A stretch of 64,000 bases of DNA from Pomacea canaliculata (lineage: Eukaryota > Mollusca > Gastropoda > Architaenioglossa > Ampullariidae). The translations under genes and the position numbers were made by a program. Shown here one piece after another: positions 31,535-43,395 of the stretch. How positions within the stretch are numbered: the first letter of the stretch is position 1; each line of letters opens with the position of its first letter. The notes beneath the pieces are model-generated. The model ran no database searches. It was not told where the DNA came from and saw nothing but the letters and a program-made list of their open reading frames with translations. The stretch lies in the NCBI RefSeq assembly GCF_003073045.1, contig NC_037602.1, positions 15,317,731 through 15,381,730 on the forward strand, written 5' to 3'.

Positions 31535-32094
31535 CGTCATACACATGTTGTGTGTGACACATATATGTATATCTATTTATATACTCACGGCTTTCACCCG
31601 TTTAAAGAAGCAGTGAGGCGAAGTAGCAAGGGTAGTTACAGGCTGCAGCAGGCAAAGTGACGAGCGATGCATCGCCCTGACCAGCTGCCAAGTGGATGTA
31701 AAGAGGAAGAGAAAACGGACGCCGTCTAACAAAACAAACAAAACAATGATGACGGGAATAGCAAATGGAAGCGGATCTAGAAAATATAACTAACCTCCCG
31801 ACGACTGGATGTGAAGTAATAAAGAACGGTTATACTTTTGTAAGGATTTAATTATTCAAAGCAGTCAGGACCGTATGCTTTTGTGTTTGCGTATTTGTAC
31901 CTTAAGTGTAACATTATTGAAACATGTGCTAACAATAAAAAAGGTCACATAATAATGCAGAAATGTTTATTATGTTATTGACAATATTTAGTGAGAATTT
32001 ATGAATAATAATGATTTTCTAAAATGCTATAAATAGTGATAAACATATTGTCTAAACGTAGAGATGTAAAACATAATCTGTTTAAAGATAGCAA

Positions 32095-32195
32095 TACACT
32101 CTCCGGCAGCCTGAGACGAGATCTGAACCCAGTGCAGCCAAGTCTCACTGTATCAGGTGCTAACCGTTGCACCGCAGGACTGACCCTGGAATATT
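32095..32195 (-). mobile_element. tRNA-derived SINE head, truncated
   Basis: The minus strand reads GGTGCAACGGTTAGCACC (A-box-like), ACAGTGAGACTTGGCTGC and GGGTTCAGATCTCGTCTC (B-box-like). It is the same family as 22788-22976. Only the tRNA-like head is present. Confidence 0.7.
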
Positions 32196-32227
32196 CTTTA
32201 CAAAAAAATACAATCTGTACAGAAACA

Positions 32228-32234
32228 CGTACAA

Positions 32235-32277
<43 letters not shown>
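32228..32277. repeat. (ACAG)n microsatellite
   Basis: About 12 units of ACAG/GACA adjoining the SINE head. Confidence 0.95.
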
Positions 32278-32279
<2 letters not shown>

Positions 32280-32599
32280 GATAGTGGGAATGAGCTAGAC
32301 AGAACTGTCGCGTTCCACCCCCAGCCTCGCCGGAAGAACGCTCACAGCCGCTCACACAGCCGGCCAGAGACGCACAGACGCTCGGCCGGAGGCAGGCAGC
32401 GACTTACCTATCGAAACCGTGCACTGCACAAACCACGACAAAAAAAGGGGAAAACGATACAAGCACGCAGTTTAATAAAAATAGAAACACGAATACACGT
32501 ACACACACACACCCATAAAAACCAGATAAAAAAATACACCTACGAGTACTCGTCAAAAAAATAAATAAAAACTGGGAACTGCCTCCCCGCAAAGAAAGT

Positions 32600-33330
32600 T
32601 ACAAATAATATTCACACACAGCAGAAATGAGGAAAAAATGATAAATAATGAGGAAAAAATGATAAATAAATAATAATGAGGAAAAATGATAAATAAATGA
32701 TAAAATGATGAAAAAAGGAATAAAAAAGAAATGAAGAAAATGATAAATAATGAGAAAAGATGATGAAAAATGATGGAAATGAGGAAAAAATGATAAATAA
32801 TGAGGAAAAAATGATAAATAAACGATAAAAAAATGAAAAAAGGAAGAAATGAGGAAAAGTGATAAATAAATGATGAAAAATGAATAAAAAATGATAAATA
32901 AATAATAATGAGGAAAAATGATAAATAAATAAAAAAAATGATGAAAAATGGAAGAAAAAAGGAAGAAATGAGGAAAAAATAATAAAAAATGACGAAAAAA
33001 TGATGAAAAATGAAAGAAAAAAGGATAGAAATGAGGAAAAAATGATAAATAATGAGGAAAAAATGATGAAAATGAAAGAAAAAAGGAAGAAATGAGGAAA
33101 AAATAATAAAAAATGACGAAAAAATGATGAAAAAATGAAAGAAAAAAGGAAGAAATGAGGAAAAAAATAATAAAAAATGACGAAAAAATGATGAAAAATG
33201 AAGAAAAAAGGATGGAAATAAGTAAAAATGATAAATAATGAGGAAAAAATGATGAAAAATGATAATTAAATAATAATGAGGAAAAATGATAAATAAATAA
33301 AAAAATGATGAAAAATGGAGAAAAAATTCA
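32600..33330. repeat. A-rich satellite-like tract
   Basis: About 730 bp built from irregular iterations of ATGAGGAAAAAATGATAAAT and related words (ATGATGAAAAATG, AAAAAAGGAAGAAATG). Strand composition is extremely skewed (almost no C). It contains no gene. Confidence 0.9.
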
Positions 33331-33339
33331 ATGTAAAAA

Positions 33340-33810
33340 AAAATTTACTATGCCACGTCAGACTCTCGCTACTATGCCACTTTTGTGACTGTTAAAAGAC
33401 ACAAGTTGTGAAATTCCACGCAGTGCTCGATTATTATACTCTATGGTAGTGTGGGACATTGCAGTTAGGTGGATGGAACATAGCACGCACACAGGGAGGG
33501 TGGAGGCTGGCGATGGGGGTGGTGGTCACTGGCCGGGTGACAGTCACGTGACAGAGGGAGAGCGGGAGGGGGTCGACTAGCGACAGGATGCAGGTGCTCG
33601 GATATGGTTGGGAGGGGTGGAGGATGAAGAGGTCATGGGGAGAATAAGAGGAGACAGCTAGTGCCAGCAGACGATTCTTGAGGGCTTTGGACTGACGGGT
33701 AACTTGAACAAATAAAGCTGTTTTTACGAACCCTCGCTACTATATACCACTCTTGCTACTATGCCACTTTTGCTCGGTCCCGTAGGTGGCATAGTAGGGA
33801 GATTTGACTG
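33340..33810 (+). mobile_element. second copy of the Tigger-type MITE, diverged
   Basis: The right end GGTGGCATAGTAGGGAGATTTGACTG, followed by TA, matches the right end of the 23576-24033 element, as does TTTGGACTGACGGGTAAC. The left end (CTCGCTACTATGCCACTTTT near 33364) is damaged. The middle is unrelated and G-rich. Confidence 0.7.
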
Positions 33811-33811
33811 T

Positions 33812-34780
33812 AAATCCCTAATGGAAGTACCTTTTCTAATGTAAGGAAATACTAGTTCTTATTTTTTTATTAGTTCTTATTTACTATTATATTTCCAAAA
33901 GCTTGAGATTAGTGCTTTCTCTATATCACTGCTATGTTAATTTCCAAATCATAGCCAAAGCTGGTGAAAACATGAAATGTATTACATTCAAGTAATAGAT
34001 TAGTAGCTGTAACCCTGCCATACAATATTGAGATGTTTATATATTTTATACTTTTAAACTCACAGATCATGGCATGTTTTTTATTATTTAAATCCACTCA
34101 TTCTCTTCTTTCTGTGTCATACAATCAATGTATAAGAGTTATTGTAAAATTATTTTGAACTTGGGTATAATAATTGAGTCTACATTTCACTAGGTTTCAG
34201 ACTTTCACTAGGTTTCAGACTTTACAACACTGAATTTCATCAGTTTGTTGCCTTCGCAGTTCTTATACAAGCAGTGGTTAATCTGTTACAGATGGACAAA
34301 TACTAATTCTCTGGAAGTTTGCATTAAAGGAATTGCCAAAGGCCAAAAGTAAGACTGAAAATTAGTATTTTCTGTGTCCTTCTTGTGAACAGGCTTTGGC
34401 AGATTTTAGTTTTGCTCTTGACCTCTTGTTGTGTTCACTTATGCTTATTATTGTGCTCACCCTTTGCTAACTTTGTCACAGACAGTGCTGCTTCCCTGTT
34501 TCTTTTGTGCATTATCCAAATGAATTTAAATTTCGTCGGCTGATGAATATTACATCCAAAAAATATGCTTATAAATTTATGCAAATTGATTCAAATTGCA
34601 TAACCACGGTTGAAGTAAATTCTATACATATATTGTTTTGTCTTATGTACTCATCTATATATTTGCCATATTGTCACCATTTGTTGCACCTGTTAGATTG
34701 TTATTATGTGATTGTTTTAAATGATCTTATCCCCCTAGGTTTACAGCCAATAAACGAAAAGTTATGCCTGTCCCAAATCC
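33812..34780. other. no gene recognised
   Basis: AT-rich non-coding DNA. A short direct duplication (TTTCACTAGGTTTCAGAC twice, 34187-34222) is the only structure seen. Confidence 0.45.
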
Positions 34781-34865
34781 GTGTGCTTGTGTGCCTTTAT
34801 GCATGTAAAGCGCTTTTAGTCTGGCTGATGATGGAGAAGGTGCTATATAAGTGTGCTTATTAACA
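34780..34865 (+). mobile_element. SINE/LINE 3' tail of the GCGCTATATAA type
   Basis: Contains GTAAAGCGCTTTTAGTCTGG and AGGTGCTATATAAGTGTGCT followed by TTATTA. Similar tails occur near 35190-35240 and 37250-37315. The 5' limit is unclear. Confidence 0.5.
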
Positions 34866-35189
34866 ACTAATGTGTCCTAAAAATTGTTACATCAATGAAT
34901 TTGCATTGACTTCCTGGATTTCAGTATGATTTTTCAAGAAGGCATTTTGCAGTCAGACCTATAAGCATAACAATGGCCTTTAACCTCATAGATCTGCTAT
35001 GGTTGAAACTGTGGTGTGGAATGTGGATCATAGCATTTGCGCCTGGATGAATCACAGTCTTTCTCAAGCTGAATTGCATGCTGCGAATAATTTCGGTCTA
35101 CATTTTATCCCATGTGGGCATTTTTGTAGACAATATAATTTGCATTTTATGCTGTGCGTCCATGTATGCTGTGTGTGTGTGTGTCATCA

Positions 35190-35245
35190 TGAGTTTGCCC
35201 AAAGGCTAGGATATGGTGCTATTTGAATTTATTATTATTTATGAG
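35190..35245 (+). mobile_element. SINE/LINE 3' tail, short
   Basis: GCCCAAAGGCTAGGATATGG followed by TGCTATTTGAATTTATTATT resembles the other GCGCTATATAA-type tails. It is too short to classify. Confidence 0.35.
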
Positions 35246-36700
35246 TATTAGCACAATCTTTATCAATATTGAATCTTACAGTGCAGTCTGTTCCAAAGCA
35301 TATTTGTGTGATTGTTTGTAACTATAAAAATGCAAGGTTACATATCATTGTTTACCTCTGTGTGCAGGAACACGAGTCACATGGGATGCAATTACAGTTA
35401 AAGCATAAGAAAACAGCTTGGGGCCTCTTGGGCCGTTGATCACATACCCAGTTCAATAGAAATTGAATAAATTTGCCAGAACAATCCAGTTTTGGCTAAA
35501 TTTGATATTAATTCTTTGATATTAATCAAATTGACCAGAAAATTTATAAAAGTAGAATGAAAAGAAAATAACATTTATTATTTGTGGTTTACATTTGTGC
35601 ATAGCTTAGGATGCACTTTAAATTTAGTCAGATAAGACATAATGAATCATCTTGCATATTGTGACTTCTGGCTATACATACAAATATTGGCGCTTAAGTA
35701 ACTGCATTGGCTTTGGAGCAGAGTAGTGCTGAATGATTTTCCATTGCAGTCCTAACAGCAGATTGTAAAATATGATTCATATACATCAAGTCAATACTGT
35801 CATGTATATATGGGAGTAAGTGTGCTGTTTTCTCTTTTCGTTTGTTTTAAATTTGTATTAATATATTTCGCACATTGTAAAATTTCTTCTTCAATGTGGA
35901 CATAAAAACATTTCATGGGATTAAAAAGTGTATGTCAGTTTTCAGAAGAAATATGCAGTTGATGTCTTTTGCCTGTTGTGAATGTGTCTTAAAGTAAATG
36001 TGTAACAAAAAAGTATGGATGGTGGAAAGAGGTCGCAGCCTATATCTGTAACTTTAAAACAGACTCAGTTTCCCCCTCCTCCTCCTCCTCCTCCTCCTCC
36101 TCCTCCTCTTCCTAATCTTTTTGATTGATAATTTCTTTCTGATGAAAAAAAAACAGTTTTAGAACTGATCTTGATGTCAGATCTTAAGGTGTGATTTAAA
36201 AGAAAGACCGAGCAGCGCTGACGAAAAGATAATTCAAACAGCTGACAAAATTGAAAACCGTTATGCTTACACTATTTCCGGCTTAAGAAGGACGGGGAAG
36301 ACAACAGAGGATGATAAAGAACCATGAACCTTATGTGGCTATGACTCCAGCTTTTATTCTAGCGCCGCTTTGACAGTATATAATACAGTATCCAATAACA
36401 GAGTAGAGCACATATTTGTAAAACATATATAGGTATGCTGCATAAAGACGGAATATTTAGCAACTGAACTTGGCTTTAATTACATACTAGGGGTCTATAT
36501 CCCTCTCGGTGACCTCATACAGCTTGCTTTCCCTAAGCAACATATTAGCATTTGGTCTCTTCTTGATCGAAACCGTCAAATGAAACACGTGGATCGCAAC
36601 AGACAGCAGCGATGGACACATTGAACATGACTTACAGAAGCAGTATCATACAGTTTGCTACATTGTACGGATGCCGAAGTTTAGTCTAGTCCATGTTACT
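35246..36700. other. no gene recognised; (TCC)n at 36075-36108
   Basis: AT-rich DNA with one pure TCC/CCT microsatellite. No open frame with family resemblance on either strand. Confidence 0.5.
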
Positions 36701-37530
36701 ACTCGAGGAACATAGGGCCGCAACAACACCTCGCCATCGGACCCGGTTTGGGGCAGCATGCCTCATTTGGGTTCATGTGGTTCCGATATCCTTTGTCTCG
36801 CACTCTACTGTTCTTTTCCAAGTCTGCTTCGGTCTCCCAACTCTCCTCTTTCCCTGAGGGCTCCAGTCAAGTGCCTGCTTGGCAATGGTGTCAGGGGGTT
36901 TGCGCAGGGTGTGTCCTGTTCAGCCCCATTTGCGCTTTTTGATGTCTTGACTAGTGGCATTATGGTTAGTTCTTTTCCACAGGCTGGTGTTGGAGATCTT
37001 TTCAGTCCATCTTATTCCCTTTATATGGCGTAGATGGCCTATGTCGCTCTCCAGGTTTCAGAACCTTACAGTAGGACTGCCTTCACAACTGTGTTGAAGA
37101 TGCGGGTCTTACTGCGGAAGGAGAATGCTCGGGATGGGGCGTAGGCTGTTGATATGCGCACGCTGGCGCATCTTGTTGCTAAATATCTTTAATCTCATCT
37201 GTCATTCTCTAGTTAACGATTTTGTATGTTATGTTGGTTTTTTTTTCCCGCAAAGCGCCATGAGCCATAGGACCACAATATGGCGCTATACAAGTTTACA
37301 ATAATTATGACGATGATAATGATAATAAAGAGGCATGTCTGGCCTTTTTGATGTCATCGTCCGTTCCAACATCTCTGTTGACAATGCTCCTCAGATACGT
37401 GAAGCAGTCTGTTTCCAGGATGTTCTCTCCTTGAAGTTGGATTGGGAGTTCCTGCTTGTTGTGGATTCTCATCACTTCGGTCTTCTTACTGCTGACCTTT
37501 GAAGCCAGTACGGATGCCAAAGACACCCTC
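36700..37530 (-). mobile_element. LINE RT C-terminal fragment (RTE-like), split by a SINE tail
   Basis: The minus strand reads KVSSKKTEVMRIHNKQELPI, QLQGENILETDCFTYL and NRDVGTDDDIKKARHA (37526-37320). After an interruption it continues with RSKTRIFNTVVKAV, GSETWRAT and the C-terminal KKRKWGWTGHTLRKPPDTIA. Multiple frame changes and stops make it a dead copy. The interruption (about 37190-37318) is a SINE-like tail. Confidence 0.7.
37190..37318 (+). mobile_element. SINE tail inserted in a LINE
   Basis: CGCAAAGCGCCATGAGCCAT ... ATATGGCGCTATACAAGTTT followed by an ATAATTATGA microsatellite. It interrupts the LINE frame between KKARHA and the RSKTRIF block. Confidence 0.5.
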
Positions 37531-37539
37531 GAAATTCTT

Positions 37540-37890
37540 AATCTCTTTTACCGTTTTCACCGGTCTGTAAAGCGAATAAAAGCATTCGAGATCCAGTGCC
37601 TGAGAAAACAGTTCCGAATTTCTTCTATTCATCACAAGACTAATGAAGATGTGCGAATCATGATGGGCCAACGAGAACCCCTTCTGGCGACGGGAAAAGC
37701 GTCTATTGTCTGGCCATGTAACCAGCCACAAGACTTTAGTGAAGAACATCCTCTGGAAAACCCTTGAGTGAGGACAAAGACAATGAGAGTTGAGGAAGAA
37801 CCAACATAAAATATAGGGCTAAACATGCCACTCAGCAGGAATGATGCAAGACTTGCGCAAGAACTGTCTCAATGTCCCCGACGATACCAC
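37540..37890 (+). mobile_element. LINE RT C-terminal fragment, opposite orientation
   Basis: The + strand reads KRIKAFEIQCLRKQFRISSI, then HHKTNEDVRIMMGQREPLLA, like the KIQAFENKCLRKLLRISYLEHKTN end of LINE reverse transcriptases. Later residues are frame-shifted. It abuts the minus-strand LINE fragment tail to tail. Confidence 0.65.
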
Positions 37891-40800
37891 AGTATTGTGT
37901 AAAAGAAGATATGAATAAATAATCAATTAGTCTTCCAATGAAAACAAATCGACGATTGTTTAACACAAGTCAAATAACAGATTTGTAGGTACATAAAAAT
38001 AGAAAATCGCGCGGGCATACTGATGTGTGGCAACTCTTCACCCGCCCCGGGAGTTTGGTGCTAGAATTCAGTAGGCTAGGCAGGTGGATTAGAATAGAAA
38101 TAGCAGTTGCGTGTGTGTGTGTGTAAGTAATGTAAATAAATCTGTCTTTAAACCTATTTACCTGTGGGAACATGTCTGTCTACAAGAATGCTAGCTTGTT
38201 GCACTTATGTCCTGGTCGTGCGAATGAGCTGAACGTTGATCACTGTAGTGAACGAGATTCGTGTTGTCCGTAGTTGTGACATAGCAGAAGAATGCACCAA
38301 AGAAAACACACTTTTGTTGGGTACAATGCAGCGACTTTTGTAGATTTAAGGTCGGCTAAGTGCGGGTGTGCAGTAGATGAGAAAAAAAACAAAAAACAAC
38401 CCACACCAACACAACGCTAGGTACATTAGATAACGCACCCGACGAAGGAAAGCCAGAATTTCTACAATGACTCCAATGCTACAAGGTTGTCCTCCACTTA
38501 AAGTAAGCTGCTTATCTCTACTAGCTGCTCATTCACATAGTTTCTGTTTTAACACTGTTATTTTGTGGTCACATGTGTCTTAGTGTCACGGGACGGCTCT
38601 CGTCACTTGGACTGATTCCATTCTCTCCACCCGCGGGGACCGCCCGTCTCGTAGCGGGAAAAGACACACCCAATACATATTAAGAAATGATATATTTACG
38701 GAAAAGTTCTATATTATTAGAAGTTAAACGTTAAAGTCCCAGAGGTAACCAAGACCTTCATGTCTGACTTTACTTTTAGAACGGAAGCTGACCTTTTGTA
38801 TCCAGTTTGCATTTATGGTTTATTTGTGTGTCTGTTGTTCCTGTATCTCATCTACTCCTGTCTTTGCCCCCTTTTCTCTGTCTGCATTGTCTCTTATACA
38901 TTAGGTGTAATTTACCATTTTGTTTAACCTTTCTTTTCTGAATAACTCCCAGCAAACGCAAGATTCGGCCAAGTTAGGGAAAGTCTTGTAACATTTGTTT
39001 GCCCATTGCCAGTCATCCCCCAAACAAGCGCCAGCGTTCACGGTGCGCGCACAACTATCGCAGCTGTTGCTCTATCTAAATCCGTGATACCACTTTGATG
39101 TCGAAAGTGTACGCCCCTTTGATATTCGATTGCAGATGAGTTTTTACAAGCTATGAAAGAGGAAAGTTGCCCGCTGTAATCAATAGAAAGATACAGATGC
39201 ATGTAGTGTTAGGTGGTCGTCTTTTGTGGCGTGATTTTTCTGACGAACACCCATTGTAGTGTGAAAGTACATATAACTGGTTTAACTTTTAGTGGCATTG
39301 TGCTACTTCTTTAATTCTTCTCGAACATTGCCTGCTTGATTCTCACCTCCTTTGAAGATTTCCCTAATCTGCAACAACCCATCTTGCCAGTTTGCGAAAA
39401 CTTGTCAATGTTGTGCTCGTGTAGTCGGTGTGTGTTTATGTACAGCAATAAGAGGGCGCTGTTGGAAGTGATCTACACATACAACTACTGATGACAGTCC
39501 GCACCATCGTGATTGACCCCGATCATGTCGAAAAGCAGTTCACGCGAACACACTCACGATCAACACACACGTTTGCGCTCACGGTGCAATCGCTATCGTG
39601 AGTTCATCGATTTGTATACACTGTAGCTGGCACCGTACACCAACGGAACTGCTACCTTCCCCGACACATACTCCTCCAGAATGCCACGAACCCGAGCATA
39701 GTAAGAGCCTACTACTTCTATGATACGTTGTAAACAAACGCGCGCAGACACACACGCGCGCGTAACATTTTGTCTCTCATTTACAACAAATACCACACTC
39801 TCGTTTTTCAAGCCCTTTTCAATTTATTGAACATACACTTTAATGAAGTACAGTAAAATAGCTATTCGTGCTTGGTCAAGCGGTGGATTTACAGTGATAG
39901 TGTTTCTCTGACCACAGAAGTCTCCCTGCTAGATGCAAAATACAGGGAAAGAAACAATTAATTGATTTTATTTATGGAAAAGGCCTTCCGCATATTTCAA
40001 GCCGAATCCAAACAATACACAATACAATACAATACAAAAACATACATCATAATCTAGAGTTCTAGACGAACTGTATAGAGTCAAATATTCAGTTATTAGT
40101 TACATTATTAACTACAAACTTGTCAGTATTTTCTACCAGCATGGATAACTGGAAAGCAGATGGTAATACTGTTTACATTTCTTTCTCACTACCCTGTATC
40201 TTTTTCATAAGAACATAACATGTATTACTGACTCTACAACACCTGGACAAAAGGGACATGACAGGATAGCAGCAATGTCACTTTGAACGATCACAAAATG
40301 CAAGAAATGTGAAAAAACATGAAAATAGTGGTGAATGCACACCATGTGCCAAAAACATATGGTTATCCCAATGACACTTTTTTTGGGCACTCCATGAAAC
40401 ATCCACAATAGCACAACAAACAGATAGTCTTGTTGAAAGCAATCAAATCTAGATATTTGTAAATATTTATACATTTGACTATGTCCTTTTCCATGTGCCA
40501 TTTCTCCCTCTTTGACAGGTAACCACCATTGCAGAACACAAAAATAGATTTCTCAAGATTTATAACAAAGCATACCTGTTTATATAACATCCTTAGTAAG
40601 AATATGTTGTAAGTAAATAACATGATATATGAGTGAAAATTCTTTTCACTTAATTTTCCTCAAAGCAAAAACTGTGTTTGTTTCCCTGTTTTATTTACTA
40701 CCATCACTTCAAACTTTTAGGAGAACGAGCAACGAGAAGGCAGTATACTGTTATGTACAATTCTTTTCTCAAATGATAGTCTCTAGACATATATTGTGCC

Positions 40801-41140
40801 ACAGCAATATACTTAAGAATAAGCTCATGCCTTGCTCCAGAGTGGCATATAAAATATATTAAAAGGCTTGTTTCTGTGGTGAAAGAAACTGGATGCACGG
40901 TGTGAATGTGTCTTGTATGTATACTATATAAAAAAAAAGTACATTGCTAAAAACAGAATTAGAAGGTTACACCGTTCTTGGTTCAAAAATGTAGCAATGA
41001 ATTCATAAAGCCTTTGTTGATGTTGGTTGTAGCAATGCTTTAAAACAAAATAAACATGCTATCATCCCTTAAATACCTTTACAATTTCAATAAACATATC
41101 AATTGTCCCCTTCAGTAAACTGACTAAAGAAATTAATAGC
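37891..41140. other. no gene recognised
   Basis: More than 3 kb of mostly AT-rich sequence. Open frames on both strands (for example 39593-39811 and 40205-40501, minus) have no recognisable domain or splice context. (TACAA)n lies near 40015-40040. Confidence 0.5.
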
Positions 41141-41148
41141 TCAACAAC

Positions 41149-41361
41149 TTATGGAAAAAAGCGTTCTTCCTCTTCATCGTCTTCACCAGATTTCGAATCG
41201 ATATCTGAGTGAAGATCACTAATCACTTCTATTAATTCCTCATGAAATAGAAGATATGTTTTTGAAAGACATGGCCTAAAATTATCAGTAGGCATTAGAC
41301 AATGTTGATAAATTCTCTTTATATCAAAACATCGGGAAACTGATGTGCACAGATTAGGCAT
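41149..41361 (-). CDS. unassigned minus-strand exon-like frame with acidic tail
   Basis: 70 codons reading CTSVSRCFDIKRIYQHCL, then LLFHEELIEVISDLHSD, and ending in an acidic GEDDEEEERFFP and a stop. It lies downstream (minus strand) of the KDZ-like exons and might be the end of the same gene. No domain recognised. Confidence 0.3.
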   Translation of the reverse strand: MPNLCTSVSRCFDIKRIYQHCLMPTDNFRPCLSKTYLLFHEELIEVISDLHSDIDSKSGEDDEEEERFFP

Positions 41362-41866
41362 ATTTTCAAAAACTTAAATTGCAACCATGTGAAAATATTA
41401 TGTACAAATCAAGTGTAATAAACTTTTGTGGGTGTTTTTGTTTGCAGAATACAGCAACTGTGTTTAAATATTTCTTAAAATGCCTAATCCTTAACCCATA
41501 CAACATACCAGACTACATATTGGGCACTTCTTGCCCAGGAAGTCATGGGCATGAGCTGTCTCAAGACATAACACCTGATGATGGTGAAATTCTATAATTG
41601 TGTTACCTACGATAAACAATTAAACAAACACATAAAATACCATTTTCACAATCCACGTATTCTTTCCATAGTTTCCAAATAATGTAAACTGAAATTATTG
41701 GCTTATAACCCTTATAAGTAAACTATATTTACATCCATAAAATGAAACTGTCGCACTACTCGACTACAGGTCTAGTGGCACTGATACAGTTCTCTATGGA
41801 GTCATTAAGCAATATACCATGAGGAGTTTCTTGAAAGTTAGACTTATTGGACAACATATGACGATA

Positions 41867-42100
41867 TGTTTAGCAAGTATCTTGTACATGTTGCTGTAGT
41901 CATGCTGTGACAAAATATGATAGCATGTTTACCCAGTGCCTTGTACATGTTTCTGTAGTCTTTGCTGTGACAACACATTATGATGTGTTTACCAAGTGTC
42001 TAGTACATGTTGCTATAGTCATGCTGTGACAAAATGATAGCATGTATACCCAGTGCCTTGTACATGTTTCTGTAGTCCCTGCTGCGACTATGTAGAAAAG
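41867..42100 (-). repeat. ~59-bp tandem repeat overlapping an exon end
   Basis: Four units beginning at 41867, 41926, 41986 and 42043 (period 57-60), arranged as alternating variants. On the minus strand each reads TTGTCACAG-like, then CATGACTACAGCAACATGTA, then GTAAACA/GTATACA. So each unit mimics an acceptor, a short exon and a donor. The unit at 42043 overlaps the end of the KDZ-like exon. Confidence 0.8.
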
Positions 42101-42301
42101 TTGTCCTCCGCTCCAATGCCATGCAAAATTTCTGGAGAGACATTTGTCCTTCTAACTGTAGCATTCTGCATAGCTCCATCACTTTCATGCAAAATGCGGT
42201 CCCTGGCTTCTTTGGTGTTGCTGGCCATAAGCCATTTCTTATTAGTGTTACTGCTTCTGGCTCACATTCACAGAACTGTACTTTCATGATGTGATCTCTG
42301 C
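42050..42301 (-). pseudogene. KDZ (Kyakuja-Dileera-Zisupton) transposase-like exon
   Basis: Minus-strand acceptor TTATTATAG and donor GTATAC bound 252 bp. It reads RDHIMKVQFCECEPEAVTLI, RNGLWPATPKKPGTAFCMKV and CRMLQLEGQMSLQKFCMAL. The order C.C...L...GLWPATP..P..AF is like the segment ahead of the catalytic core in KDZ transposases. It splices in phase with the exon at 42886-42988. The catalytic core is not visible nearby. It could be a domesticated or dead copy. Confidence 0.55.
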
Positions 42302-42603
42302 CTATAATAATAAAGAGAAGAACATAAAACGTGCTACTTCTTTTCTTTCCACACTACATGTTAAAGTCCAGCCTAAGGTAATTCAGTAAAGTAAATATTC
42401 TTACCTTTCGGAATTGTAAATTAAAGCTAGTTAGAGCTTTCGTTTATAATTGTATTATTACGTATCCATTTCTTTGAATCTATTTCATATATTTATTTTG
42501 TCTGACATTCAACAGTTAGTGCAAAATAAAAGTAAACATAGGAAAACATAATTTATAGATCATTAAACCAAAAAGTGCCAATAGGTTATAAATAAATATA
42601 AAG

Positions 42604-42712
42604 TCTGGCAAGGCAGACAGCCCTGTAAGCAGATGCCACATGCGAAGAAAAAGAATTGCATGCCCGAGACGAAAGCAAAACCCAGGACAGCTAACCCTCA
42701 CTGGTGAAAGTC
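42604..42712 (-). mobile_element. tRNA-derived SINE body, minus orientation
   Basis: The complement reads AACCC...GGTTAGCTGTCCTGGGTTTT, GGCATGCAATTCTTTTTCTT and GGCATCTGCTTACAGGGCTG, the body of the family at 22788. It has head and body without the 3' tail and is diverged. Confidence 0.65.
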
Positions 42713-42885
42713 CTGGCTTCCGAACATTTATTCACATTAAGTATCTATTAATTAACATTTATTCACAAGCTTGTTTGTTTTGGTTAAGACAAGGTTCTTC
42801 CATAATGTGATATTTTGAATGCATGACAGTAAAATGTGAAAAAAAATCTGTTTTTCTAGAAAACATAATAATCTTGCATATGTAC

Positions 42886-42988
42886 CTTGTGCATCAAAAA
42901 CTCCAATCTGACGGTAGTAGAGCTTGTCACACTGGTGCTCAGACAAAATGGTTGCTTCTCTTTTCACAGGTAGACACAATGATGCGTC
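42886..42988 (-). pseudogene. KDZ-like upstream exon
   Basis: Minus-strand acceptor TTTTGTCAG and donor GTACAT, 103 bp. It reads DASLCLPVKREATILSEHQC, then DKLYYRQIGVFDAQ, and joins in phase to RDHIMKVQFCECEPEA. This cross-exon phase match is the main support. Confidence 0.5.
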
Positions 42989-43395
42989 CTGACAAAACAA
43001 TAGCAAGTTTTAACATAAGCTTGCAGCATTCAAGTCTATCAATATGCTATAATCAAATTATGGAATTTATTTAAGTTTCAAACCTCATCAAAAGTAGAAT
43101 CCATGGCATTGTAATGCACAATGGTGTATCAGTTCTTACATTAGCTAAGTCTTACCACATTTCTGATTCCTTTCAGTTGATTTTCTGAAGCATGTGCTTA
43201 TATATATATATACAGAGAGAGAATATATACTGAGAGAATATATTTTCAGATTGCCGATGCCATAGTGTATATTTACATTTACATAACAATCTAAAAGATT
43301 ATAAAAATATATATATCCACAAATGTTGATATATTGTACTTACTTCTTTCCAACTGTATGTCTGATGATACATCACCAAACAGTAGATCTTTTCA

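Noticed and set aside
34507-34863. 118-codon plus-strand frame
   Set aside because: It runs into a SINE-like tail and shows no domain.
40205-40623. Hydrophobic minus-strand frames resembling membrane proteins
   Set aside because: AT-rich composition yields Phe/Leu/Ile by chance. No splice signals or family resemblance.
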